A stretch of DNA of 10,888 bases from UBA8337 sp965657665 (GTDB lineage: Bacteria; Pseudomonadota; Alphaproteobacteria; RS24): NCBI GenBank assembly GCA_965657665.1, contig CBFHPF010000045.1, positions 1-10,888 of the forward strand. The letters run 5' to 3'. The position numbers were made by a program, and so were the translations under genes. How positions within the stretch are numbered: position 1 is the stretch's first letter; every line of letters starts with the position of its first letter. Positions 1 through 6,811 of the stretch are shown here, piece by piece. The notes under the pieces are model-generated. The model saw nothing but the letters and a program-made list of their open reading frames with translations. It made no database searches and was not told the DNA's origin.

Positions 1-357
1 GACAAAGCCACGGCTGCTTATGATGCCGGTGATTATAAAACAGCGCGGCGGCATTGGCAGGTTTTGGCTGATAATTTCGACCTCGCCGCCATGCGCAATC
101 TCGGCCATTTATACCGCAAAGGGCTGGGTGTCGCCCGCGATGCGCAAAAAGCCCATGATTATTATCACGCCGCCGCCACACGCGGTTTTGCGCCCGCACA
201 ATATAATTTGGCACGTATGTATCTGGCCGGTGACGGCATTGAGCGCGACGCCGAAAAAGGCATGGGCTGGCTGCGCCGCGCTGCCGGACAAGGCTTTAAA
301 CCGGCAGCCGATTATTTGCATTTGATGACACTTAAATTTGAGCCGTTTAACGGCTAG
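1..357 (+). CDS. Sel1-repeat (TPR-like) protein, C-terminal part; 5' end outside the window
   Basis: Frame 1 is open from the first base to a TAG at 355-357, giving 118 residues of a protein whose start lies upstream. It contains at least two Sel1-like repeats of about 36 residues. The first covers roughly residues 27-62 (NLGHLYRKGLGVARDAQKA) and the second residues 63-98 (NLARMYLAGDGIERDAEKG), each with the typical A..NLG.MY..G.GV..D..KA..W...AA..G pattern, and a half repeat follows. Sel1 repeats form alpha-alpha superhelices that mediate protein-protein contacts, often in the envelope or in signalling, and they do not by themselves define a function. No catalytic domain is visible in this fragment. 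The missing N-terminus may hold a signal peptide or further repeats. It ends 133 nt before fabI, so co-transcription is possible but unproven. Confidence 0.85.
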   Translation, partial: DKATAAYDAGDYKTARRHWQVLADNFDLAAMRNLGHLYRKGLGVARDAQKAHDYYHAAATRGFAPAQYNLARMYLAGDGIERDAEKGMGWLRRAAGQGFKPAADYLHLMTLKFEPFNG

Positions 358-382
358 CTCTTATTCGCGCCTATCACAAACT

Positions 383-439
383 CAAGAGCCTATCTTAAGC
401 CCGCCTAAAGCCCACCTAAAGCAAGAGACTAGGCTTTTG
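383..439. repeat. Three tandem 11-bp repeats between 10-bp inverted arms, upstream of fabI
   Basis: Three adjacent 11-mers lie at 393-403 (TCTTAAGCCCG), 404-414 (CCTAAAGCCCA) and 415-425 (CCTAAAGCAAG). They are flanked by arms CAAGAGCCTA (383-392) and TAGGCTTTTG (430-439), which pair over 10 positions with one G-U. The left arm also recurs as a near-direct repeat, CAAGAGACTA, at 422-431. The right arm ends in TTTTG, so the structure could act as a weak terminator for the Sel1 gene. It could equally be a protein-binding site, since 11 bp is about one helical turn, just upstream of the likely fabI promoter. Function is inferred; only the repeats are seen. Confidence 0.55.
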
Positions 440-452
440 TCGCGGTGCGGTT

Positions 453-458
453 TATACA
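453..458 (+). promoter_or_regulatory. Possible -10 element for fabI (TATACA)
   Basis: TATACA at 453-458 is the best -10-like hexamer between the Sel1 gene and fabI and lies 32 nt before the chosen ATG. No good -35 is found at 16-18 nt spacing (TAGGCT at 430-435 is poor), so this would be a weak or activator-dependent promoter. Its position right after the repeat structure at 383-439 is the main reason to list it. Confidence 0.3.
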
Positions 459-490
459 AACAGAACGAAATGATTACGAAAGAGGGCGTT

Positions 491-1321
491 ATGAATGTGA
501 TGCAGGGACAGCGCGGCCTGATTATGGGTGTCGCCAATAAAAACTCCATTGCGTGGGGTATCGCGCAAGCTTGCGCCGATGCCGGTGCTGAACTGGCCTT
601 CACATATCAAGGCGAAGCGCTGTTGAAACGCGTCACACCGCTGGCTGAAAGCGTTGGCTCTGACTTCATCGAGCCATGCGATGTGACAGACGAAGCCAGC
701 ATGGATGCGCTGTTCAAAAAACTCGAAGCCAAATGGGGCAAGCTGGATTTTGTCGTCCACGCCATCGCTTTTGCCGGTAAAGAAGAACTGATGGGTCGTT
801 ATGTCGACACCTCATCAGACGCTTTTGACCGCGCCTTAAACATTAGTTGCTACAGCTTCACCGCTGTCGCTTGTCGGGCCGAAAAGCTGATGAGCGAAGG
901 CGGCTCTATGCTGACACTGAGCTATTTCGGGGCTGAAAAAGTCATTCCGCATTACAACGTCATGGGCGTGGCAAAAGCCGCGCTTGAGGCTTCCGTGCGC
1001 TATCTCGCTTCCGACCTTGGGCCGCAAGGCATTCGGGTTAACTCGATTTCAGCCGGTCCCATTCGCACATTGGCCGCCGCCGGTATTGGCGATTTCCGCG
1101 AAATGCTAAAGTTCAACGAAGCCAATGCTCCCATGCGCCGTAATGTGACACAAGAACAGGTTGGCCGCTCCGCCGTGTATCTTTTGTCTGATATGGCGGA
1201 AGGCGTGACGGGCGAAATTCATTATGTCGACAATGGCTATAACACCATCGGCATGGGTGCCTTTGACGATATCAAAGCTGCCAAAAACTCAGGCTCTGAA
1301 GCAGACGGAGACGATGCGTAA
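491..1321 (+). CDS. fabI: Enoyl-[acyl-carrier-protein] reductase (NADH), FabI
   Basis: FabI reduces trans-2-enoyl-ACP to acyl-ACP in the last step of each cytosolic fatty-acid elongation cycle. The 276-residue product is a short-chain dehydrogenase-fold enzyme of normal FabI length. The N-terminal nucleotide-binding segment GLIMGVANKNSIAWGIA (residues 9-25) is diagnostic. The catalytic pair fits Tyr145/Tyr155 and Lys162 in YNVMGVAK, followed by ISAGPIRTLAAAGIGDF at 186-202. The ATG at 491 has AGAGGG (481-486) at good spacing and gives the usual short N-terminus. In-frame ATGs at 470 and 500 are less well placed, and the open frame back to 338 runs through the upstream repeats and is not expected to be coding. 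Residue 93, glycine in E. coli FabI (a triclosan/diazaborine contact), is alanine here. The stop overlaps the aroC start by one base (TAATG), which suggests translational coupling. Confidence 0.96.
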   Translation: MNVMQGQRGLIMGVANKNSIAWGIAQACADAGAELAFTYQGEALLKRVTPLAESVGSDFIEPCDVTDEASMDALFKKLEAKWGKLDFVVHAIAFAGKEELMGRYVDTSSDAFDRALNISCYSFTAVACRAEKLMSEGGSMLTLSYFGAEKVIPHYNVMGVAKAALEASVRYLASDLGPQGIRVNSISAGPIRTLAAAGIGDFREMLKFNEANAPMRRNVTQEQVGRSAVYLLSDMAEGVTGEIHYVDNGYNTIGMGAFDDIKAAKNSGSEADGDDA

Positions 1322-2412
1322 TGTCTGATAATAGTTTCGGTCATCTTTTCAGGGTTACGACCTGGGGCGAAAGCCACGGGCCTGCGCTCGGCTGCGTGAT
1401 TGACGGCGCGCCGTCTCGCCTACCTTTGACCGAAGCCGATATTCAGCAATGGCTGGATAAAAGAAAGCCCGGACAAAACCGCTTCACCACTCAACGGCGC
1501 GAAGCTGACGAAGTGAAAATTCTGTCCGGCGTGTTTGAAGACCCTGAAACGGGCGCACAGGTAACCACCGGCACGCCAATACAATTGCTGATTGAGAACA
1601 CCGACCAACGCTCGAAAGACTATGGCGACATTAAAGACAAATATCGCCCGGGCCATGCGGACTTTACCTATATGGAAAAATACGGCATTCGCGATTATCG
1701 CGGCGGCGGGCGTTCATCCGCGCGCGAAACAGCGGCCCGCGTTGCCGCCTCGGCTGTGGCGCGCAAAGTGCTGGACGGTGTCACCATTCGCGGCGCATTG
1801 GTGCAAATGGGGCCGCATAAAATCAATCGCGATAATTGGAATTGGGATGAGATTGAAAACAATCCGTTCTGGTGCCCTGACGCGCAAGCCGCCGCCCAAT
1901 GGGAAGAGTATCTCGATGGCGTACGCAAAGCCGGTTCAAGCTGCGGCGCGGTGATTGAAATCGTCGCCTCCGGTGTGCCGGTTGGCTGGGGCGCGCCGAT
2001 TTACGGCAAGCTGGATACAGATTTGGCGGCTGCCATGATGAGCATTAACGCCGTTAAAGGCGTTGAAATTGGCAATGGCTTTGACGCGGCGGCTTTATCG
2101 GGCGAAGAAAACGCCGATGAAATGACCAAAGACGGCTTTACCAGCAATCATGCCGGTGGCGTTTTGGGCGGCATTTCAACCGGCCAAGATGTTGTGGTGC
2201 GCTTTGCGGTGAAACCGACCTCGTCGATTTTGACCCCGCGCCAAACCGTTGATGTCGACGGCAATGAAACGGATATCGTCACCAAAGGGCGACACGACCC
2301 ATGCGTCGGCATTCGCGCCGTGCCGGTTGGCGAGGCGATGATGGCATGCGTGCTGGCGGACCATAAACTGCGCCATTTGGGGCAGCACGCCGGCCAAGGC
2401 AATGGCCGGTAA
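1321..2412 (+). CDS. aroC: Chorismate synthase
   Basis: AroC converts 5-enolpyruvylshikimate-3-phosphate to chorismate using reduced FMN without net redox change. This is the last common step to the aromatic amino acids, folates and quinones. The product is 363 residues, the normal bacterial length. The first family signature GESHGPALGCVIDG covers residues 16-29 with His19. A second conserved histidine is His112 in RPGHADFTY. The arginine/glycine segment DYRGGGRSSARETAARVAA is at about 125-143. The C-terminal GRHDPCVGIRAVPVGEAMM is also intact. The ATG shares its A with the fabI stop, and a GGAG at 1307-1310, inside fabI, can serve as the Shine-Dalgarno. Nothing looks damaged. Fatty-acid and shikimate genes are linked here probably by expression level, not by pathway. 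Confidence 0.98.
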   Translation: MSDNSFGHLFRVTTWGESHGPALGCVIDGAPSRLPLTEADIQQWLDKRKPGQNRFTTQRREADEVKILSGVFEDPETGAQVTTGTPIQLLIENTDQRSKDYGDIKDKYRPGHADFTYMEKYGIRDYRGGGRSSARETAARVAASAVARKVLDGVTIRGALVQMGPHKINRDNWNWDEIENNPFWCPDAQAAAQWEEYLDGVRKAGSSCGAVIEIVASGVPVGWGAPIYGKLDTDLAAAMMSINAVKGVEIGNGFDAAALSGEENADEMTKDGFTSNHAGGVLGGISTGQDVVVRFAVKPTSSILTPRQTVDVDGNETDIVTKGRHDPCVGIRAVPVGEAMMACVLADHKLRHLGQHAGQGNGR

Positions 2413-2429
2413 AAAAGCAGTCACATTGA

Positions 2430-3107
2430 ATGGCAAAGAAAAAAGACCCGCAACCGCGTCCCAAAACACGGCTTTATCTCATCACTCCGCCACAAATCGA
2501 GCTGGCGGTTTTTGCTGATACGCTTGAGGCCGCTCTGGCTGGCGGTGATGCGGCGTGTTTGCAATTGCGCTTGAAAAATGCCGACGGCACTGTCGCGCCG
2601 GAAGCTGATATTGCTGCCGCGATTGAGAAACTTATGCCCCTAGCACATGCGCATGACGTGGCTTTTTTGCTCAATGACAATCCGGCAATGGCAAAAAAAT
2701 ATGGCTGTGACGGCGCGCATATCGGGCAAAGCGACATGCCCTATAAAGAGGCGCGCGCGCTGATGGGCGATGATGCGATTATCGGTGTCACTTGTCATGA
2801 CAGTAAGCATTTGGCAATGGAAGCCGGTGATGCTGGCGCGGATTATGTGGCCTTTGGGGCGTTTTACGACACCACCACCAAAGACGCATCCAGCCGCGCC
2901 ACAGCCGATATTCTGGCTTTTTGGCAAGAGTTTGTGGAGCTGCCATGCGTCGCTATCGGCGGCATCACGCCTGATAATGCCGCGCCATTGGTCGAGGCGG
3001 GTGCCGATTTTATCGCCGCTTCAAGCAGCGTTTGGCAGCATAAAGACGGCGCAGCCGCCGCCATCATGCAGTTCAATCAGCTGTTTGACGACCTGCATGG
3101 CAAATAA
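2430..3107 (+). CDS. thiE: Thiamine-phosphate synthase (ThiE family)
   Basis: ThiE joins HMP pyrophosphate to the thiazole phosphate to make thiamine monophosphate. The 225-residue product fits the TIM-barrel family. Residues after a short basic leader (MAKKKDPQPRPK) read LYLITPP, then QLRLK at 45-49 (phosphate/pyrimidine contacts), LND at 81-83, DGAHIGQSD at 94-102, GVTCH at 119-123, ADYVAFGAFYDTTTK at 137-151 with the phosphate-binding Lys151, and AIGGITPDNA at 175-184. The GVS serine of many ThiE proteins is threonine here, and the C-terminal phosphate loop reads FIAASSSVW. It begins 17 nt after aroC with no strong ribosome binding site, so it probably rides the fabI-aroC transcript. No other thi gene and no TPP riboswitch lies in the window. 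A divergent ThiE-like paralogue cannot be excluded, but the active-site motifs favour a working enzyme. Confidence 0.87.
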   Translation: MAKKKDPQPRPKTRLYLITPPQIELAVFADTLEAALAGGDAACLQLRLKNADGTVAPEADIAAAIEKLMPLAHAHDVAFLLNDNPAMAKKYGCDGAHIGQSDMPYKEARALMGDDAIIGVTCHDSKHLAMEAGDAGADYVAFGAFYDTTTKDASSRATADILAFWQEFVELPCVAIGGITPDNAAPLVEAGADFIAASSSVWQHKDGAAAAIMQFNQLFDDLHGK

Positions 3108-3183
3108 CCATACGAAATAGATGTTTTCCCACCCCGCGCCGCATGCTATTTGACGGGCAGATTAATCGAACAAGGTAAGCACC

Positions 3184-3747
3184 ATGAAAATCAACGGTAA
3201 TGAAATTCGCCCGGGCAACGTCATTAAGCACAATGGCGAATTATGGGTTGCGGTGAAACTGCAACATGTGAAGCCCGGTAAGGGCGGCGCTTTTGCGCAG
3301 GTTGAATTGAAAAACTTGCTGAACGGTTCGAAATTGAATGAACGCTTCCGCTCTGCGGACAAAGTTGAGCGCGTGCGCCTTGAACAAACAGATTATCAGT
3401 TTCTCTATGAGAGCGATGACATGCTGGTTTTCATGGATACGGAAAGCTATGAGCAGATTGAACTGCAAGCCGAATTTGTCGGTGACCGCGCGGCGTTTTT
3501 GCAAGACGGCATGAATGTGGTGGTGGAAAGCCATGAAGGCAAGCCGATCGGTATTCGCCTACCTGACCAAGTGACGCTGGAAATCAGCGAGACCGAAGCT
3601 GTGGTGAAGGGGCAAACCGCCGCTTCATCCAACAAACCGGCCATTTGCAATAATGGTGTGCGCGTGATGGTGCCGCCCTTTTTGGAAATTGGCGATAAAA
3701 TCATCGTCGACACAAATGAAGTGACTTATTTGAAGCGAGCCGACTAA
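3184..3747 (+). CDS. efp: Translation elongation factor P
   Basis: EF-P binds between the ribosomal P and E sites and restores peptide-bond formation at polyproline stretches. The product is 187 residues, the standard length, with the KOW-like N-terminal domain and two OB-fold domains. The tip loop reads VKPGKGGAF, placing Lys33 at the position that is lysylated in E. coli (Lys34), so modification by an EpmA-type enzyme is plausible but not shown by this window. Family segments NGELWVAVKLQHV and the C-terminal GDKIIVDTNEVTYLKRA are present. AAGG at 3172-3175 is a suitable ribosome binding site. The 76 nt after thiE may hold a weak promoter: an extended -10-like TGCTATTTG at 3144-3152 is the best match, with a poor -35. 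The stop overlaps the next start as TAATG. Confidence 0.98.
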   Translation: MKINGNEIRPGNVIKHNGELWVAVKLQHVKPGKGGAFAQVELKNLLNGSKLNERFRSADKVERVRLEQTDYQFLYESDDMLVFMDTESYEQIELQAEFVGDRAAFLQDGMNVVVESHEGKPIGIRLPDQVTLEISETEAVVKGQTAASSNKPAICNNGVRVMVPPFLEIGDKIIVDTNEVTYLKRAD

Positions 3748-4532
3748 TGGCACAATCACCGGCTATGAATGTCATGCGGGCGGCAGTTGAAAAAGCCGGT
3801 CGCGCCCTACGCCGCGATTTCGGCGAAGTCGAAAATCTGCAAGTCTCCAAAAAAGGGCCGGGTGATTTTGTCACCAACGCCGATTTGCGGGCCGAGAAGA
3901 TTTTGTTTGAAGAACTGTCCGAGGCGCGCCCCGGCTACGGTTTTTTAATGGAAGAAAAAGGCGAAATTGCCGGTTCCGATTTGAGCCATCGCTGGATTAT
4001 TGACCCGCTGGACGGCACAACAAACTTCATGCACGGCATCCCACATTTTGCCGTGTCAGTAGCACTGGAACGCGACGGCACGCTGGTTGCCGGTGTGATT
4101 TATAACCCGATTACCGATGAACTTTTTTGGGGAGAGCGCGGCCAAGGGGCTTTTGGCCCGGCCGGCCGTTTACGCGTCGCCGGTCGAGATAAATTATCGG
4201 AAGCGGTTCTGGCGACCGGTGCGCCGCATGGCGAGCGGGTCGGACGCGCCGAATTCATCACTGAAATGGAAACACTTCTGCCGAAAATTGCCGGTTTGCG
4301 TCGGTTCGGAGCGGCTTCACTGGATTTAGCTTTTGTCGCTGCCGGTCGGTTTGACGCTTTTTGGGAGCGTGGCCTCGCCCCTTGGGATATGGCAGCAGGC
4401 ATTGTTTTGCTGCGTGAATCCGGTGGTTTAGTGTCCGATTTAACCAATCGTCAGAAAATGCTCGACAGCGGTCACATCATCGCCGGCAATGAAGTTTTGC
4501 ATGCAAGCTTGCTGAAGCAACTGGCTAAATAA
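3747..4532 (+). CDS. suhB: Inositol monophosphatase family protein (SuhB-like)
   Basis: This is a 261-residue member of the Mg2+-dependent, Li+-sensitive sugar phosphatase superfamily. The metal site is visible: Glu70 in LMEEKG, Asp86 and Asp89 in WIIDPLDGTTNF (residues 83-94), and Asp214 in APWDMAAG. The C-terminal segment RRFGAASLDLAFVAAGRFDAFWE is typical of the bacterial SuhB group. Such enzymes hydrolyse myo-inositol-1-phosphate in vitro, and E. coli SuhB also acts in rRNA antitermination. Which role applies here cannot be read from sequence. The ATG at 3747 shares a base with the efp stop, implying coupling, and an efp-suhB pairing is common in alphaproteobacteria. It ends 6 nt from the convergent ABC transporter stop, leaving no room for a terminator between them. 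Other family members (CysQ, HisN) are less similar in motif context. Confidence 0.9.
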   Translation: MAQSPAMNVMRAAVEKAGRALRRDFGEVENLQVSKKGPGDFVTNADLRAEKILFEELSEARPGYGFLMEEKGEIAGSDLSHRWIIDPLDGTTNFMHGIPHFAVSVALERDGTLVAGVIYNPITDELFWGERGQGAFGPAGRLRVAGRDKLSEAVLATGAPHGERVGRAEFITEMETLLPKIAGLRRFGAASLDLAFVAAGRFDAFWERGLAPWDMAAGIVLLRESGGLVSDLTNRQKMLDSGHIIAGNEVLHASLLKQLAK

Positions 4533-4538
4533 TCGGTT

Positions 4539-6356
4539 TTACTCGGCCGCCTCGCGCCCGAATTGCAGCTCTGCCAGCCGCGCATAAAGCCCGTCTTGCA
4601 CCAGCAATTCATGATGCTTGCCTTCTGCCGTCGCCTTGCCGTTTTCCATAACAATAATGCGGTCGGCTTTCAAAATCGTTGCCAGCCTATGGGCAATCAC
4701 CAAAGTCGTTCGCCCTTCCATCAAATGCGTGAGCGCTTTTTGAACCAGCTTTTCGCTTTCTGCATCCAGCGCACTGGTCGCTTCATCGAGCAACAGCACA
4801 GGTGCATCGCGCAAAATAGCACGCGCAATCGCAATGCGCTGACGTTGCCCGCCTGACAGTGTGACACCGCGCTCGCCCAACTCCGTATGATAGCCTTCGG
4901 GCAAGCGAGTGATGAACTCGTCAGCCTGCGCGGCTTTCGCGGCTTCAATCACTTCTGCTTCACTGGCATCGGGCCGACCGAAACGAATATTATCCATAAC
5001 GGTTTTGGCAAACACGACAGATTCTTGCGGCACAACAGATAGCGCACCGCGCACGCTTTCCGGTGCCATATCCGGCAAGGCCACATCATCAATTGAAATG
5101 CTGCCATTTTGCGGGTCATAAAACCGCGACAAAAGCTGAAAGACTGTCGATTTACCGGCACCTGATGCGCCAACCAGAGCAACGGTCTCGCCAGACGATA
5201 CGGATAAATCAAAGCCCTCCAATGCCGAAATATCTGGCCGTGTCGGATATTGAAACGTCACGCCGTCAAAGCGAATACGACCTTTTGTCGGCTGCGGCAG
5301 CGTTTTCGGATTTTCCGGCGCTTTGATTTCCGGCTCAACTTGCAAAATTTCAACCAGACGCTCAGTAGCACCGGCAGCTAATTGCACCTCGCCCCAAACT
5401 TCAGACAATGCGCCGATTGAGGTCGCACACAGCACAGCATATAATATGAACTGGCTTAGCGTGCCGCCGCTCATAGAGCCGTCGAGCACATATTGCGCGC
5501 CAAGCCATAAAATGCCGGTGACACCGGCAAACACCAAGACAATGGCAATTGCCGTCATGGCCGCGCGCGCCAAAATGCGCAATTTAGCTGTATCAAAAGA
5601 AGCTTCTACAGCGCGGGCAAACAGCGCGCGGTCTTCTTTTTCATGGGTAAAGCTTTGCACGGTCTGCATCGCCGATATGGTTTCTGCCGCATGGCTGGCC
5701 GTGTCGGCAATGCGGTCTTGGCTGGCCCGCGCCAAACGGCGCACAGTGCGGCCGACGACAATCATCGGTACGATAACAAGCGGTAGCGTTAAAGCCGCCA
5801 ATCCGGCCAATGATGCGCTGGTGTAAACCAACATCACGGCTGATCCGACAAACATAAACGCGTTACGCAGCGCGATGGAGGCCGATGAGCCGACCACCGT
5901 CTTAATTAACGTAATGTCTGCCGTAAGGCGCGACAATACTTCGCCGGTGCGGGTTACCTCAAAAAATGCCGGTGATAATTTGGTGATGTGCGCATAAACA
6001 GCATTGCGTAAATCTGCCGTCACACGCTCGCCCAACCAGGTGACAAAATAGAACCGCATTGCACTGGCAAGACCCAAGACAATCGCTACAACCAGCATGG
6101 CAAGAAAATAGCGGTCAATCGAACTGGCGTCTTCGGTCGAAAAACCATTATCAATCATGAAACGAACCGCAATCGGCATAACCAAGGTCGCGCCGGTGGC
6201 TGCCAAAAGTGCAATAAACGCTGCCAACACACGGCCCGGATAGGCTGCGATAAACGGCAATAAATTGCGCAATGGCCGAACGCTCTTCTGGCGCGGTCGA
6301 CGTTTGGCGGCTTCTTCAATTTGTTCGACTGCTTCCGCAGCGTCATTTCTGGACAT
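4539..6356 (-). CDS. Type I ABC exporter, fused permease and ATPase (MsbA-related)
   Basis: The 605-residue product is an ABCB-type half-transporter that should work as a homodimer in the inner membrane. After a charged N-terminus (1-30) come six predicted membrane segments at roughly 35-70, 83-108, 160-205 and 265-315. The ATPase domain follows, with A-loop Tyr370, Walker A GASGAGKST (396-404), Q-loop Gln444, signature LSGGQ (500-504), Walker B LLLDE (521-525) and H-loop His556; all are intact. It resembles the alphaproteobacterial MsbA-related group (TIGR02204 type). The substrate is unknown, and lipid or drug export are the usual guesses. The start at 6356 was chosen because AGGA (minus strand, about 6363-6366) sits 6-7 nt upstream. 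The frame stays open to 6485, but that extension has no family support and covers the promoter and palindrome region. It is divergent from rpmE and convergent with suhB. Confidence 0.95.
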   Translation of the reverse strand: MSRNDAAEAVEQIEEAAKRRPRQKSVRPLRNLLPFIAAYPGRVLAAFIALLAATGATLVMPIAVRFMIDNGFSTEDASSIDRYFLAMLVVAIVLGLASAMRFYFVTWLGERVTADLRNAVYAHITKLSPAFFEVTRTGEVLSRLTADITLIKTVVGSSASIALRNAFMFVGSAVMLVYTSASLAGLAALTLPLVIVPMIVVGRTVRRLARASQDRIADTASHAAETISAMQTVQSFTHEKEDRALFARAVEASFDTAKLRILARAAMTAIAIVLVFAGVTGILWLGAQYVLDGSMSGGTLSQFILYAVLCATSIGALSEVWGEVQLAAGATERLVEILQVEPEIKAPENPKTLPQPTKGRIRFDGVTFQYPTRPDISALEGFDLSVSSGETVALVGASGAGKSTVFQLLSRFYDPQNGSISIDDVALPDMAPESVRGALSVVPQESVVFAKTVMDNIRFGRPDASEAEVIEAAKAAQADEFITRLPEGYHTELGERGVTLSGGQRQRIAIARAILRDAPVLLLDEATSALDAESEKLVQKALTHLMEGRTTLVIAHRLATILKADRIIVMENGKATAEGKHHELLVQDGLYARLAELQFGREAAE

Positions 6357-6373
6357 GTTTTTTCCTGTTCTGG

Positions 6374-6390
6374 CGCTGCTTATAGCAGCG
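6374..6390 (-). promoter_or_regulatory. Perfect palindrome over a candidate promoter of the ABC exporter
   Basis: CGCTGCT TAT AGCAGCG is a perfect 7-bp inverted repeat with a 3-nt centre, 17 nt upstream of the exporter ATG. Read on the minus strand its centre contains an extended -10 (TGCTATAAG, hexamer at 6379-6384) with a weak TGGTCG -35 at 17 nt. The palindrome could be a repressor operator covering the -10, or a hairpin at the start of the leader. Confidence 0.4.
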
Positions 6391-6479
6391 AGGTCGGCCA
6401 ACGACCAGCGCATAAATACGCCGTGCGACGGATAGTAAGTGCGTCGTGCGCAAGATAAAGCAAAAGCAATAAACATTGC

Positions 6480-6508
6480 TTGCACGCCCTGCCCGTCTTC
6501 GCTATATA
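6480..6508 (+). promoter_or_regulatory. Sigma70-type promoter of rpmE
   Basis: TTGCAC (6480-6485) and TATATA (6503-6508) are separated by exactly 17 nt, close to consensus and the best promoter in the window. The predicted transcription start is about 6515, giving a leader of about 39 nt. The leader holds a small hairpin, GCCC/GGGC with a 3-nt loop (6531-6541), directly before the GAGGA ribosome binding site. That is a position where a ribosomal protein could autoregulate, though there is no direct evidence for it. Confidence 0.68.
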
Positions 6509-6553
6509 AGCCGCTACTTGAAATTTTTAAGCCCCAAGGGCGAGGATAGATCG

Positions 6554-6775
6554 ATGAAAAAAGATATTCATCCGGATTATCACATGATTACCGTCGCTAT
6601 GACGGACGGCACAAGCTATCAGACCCGTTCGACATATGGCGAAGAAGGCACAACGCTGACTTTGGACATTGATCCGACAACGCATCCGGCTTGGACCAAA
6701 GGGTCTCAAACGCTGGTTGACCGTGGTGGTCGCGTCAGCCGCTTCAACAAAAAATTCGACAGCTTTATCGGCTAA
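6554..6775 (+). CDS. rpmE: 50S ribosomal protein L31, zinc-free (C-minus) form
   Basis: L31 bridges the two ribosomal subunits near the central protuberance. The 73-residue product starts MKKDIHPDYH and ends GGRVSRFNKKFDSFIG, both strongly characteristic. It has no cysteine, so the zinc-binding CxxC motifs of the C-plus form are absent. This is normal for alphaproteobacterial L31 and would make the protein independent of zinc supply. The ATG at 6554 has GAGGA (6542-6546) at good spacing. The frame remains open upstream to 6476, but that extension crosses the promoter and is not part of L31. Transcription probably ends at the strong hairpin at 6819-6853, inside the convergent DUF1192 gene. Confidence 0.97.
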   Translation: MKKDIHPDYHMITVAMTDGTSYQTRSTYGEEGTTLTLDIDPTTHPAWTKGSQTLVDRGGRVSRFNKKFDSFIG

Positions 6776-6811
6776 CAGACAGTCCGTTTTCGGACGGTGT
6801 GTTGATAGACG

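Noticed and set aside
338..490. N-terminal extension of FabI to the first in-frame ATG at 338
   Set aside because: The extension overlaps the Sel1 gene end and the repeat-rich intergenic stretch, has no FabI homology, and the ATG at 491 has a good ribosome binding site and the family N-terminus.
2401..2440. TPP riboswitch upstream of thiE
   Set aside because: Only 17 nt separate aroC from thiE and no CUGAGA-type core is present.
5323..5826. Plus-strand open frame of 167 codons inside the ABC exporter gene
   Set aside because: It is antisense to conserved exporter sequence, with low-complexity Ser/Ala/Thr composition and no ribosome binding site or family motif.
6357..6485. N-terminal extension of the ABC exporter to 6485
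   Set aside because: It crosses the palindrome and reaches the rpmE promoter, looks unlike exporter sequence, and 6356 has a clear AGGA ribosome binding site.
6782..6795. GTCCG-TTTT-CGGAC hairpin right after rpmE as its terminator
   Set aside because: It has a 5-bp stem but no following T run; the hairpin at 6819-6853 is far stronger.
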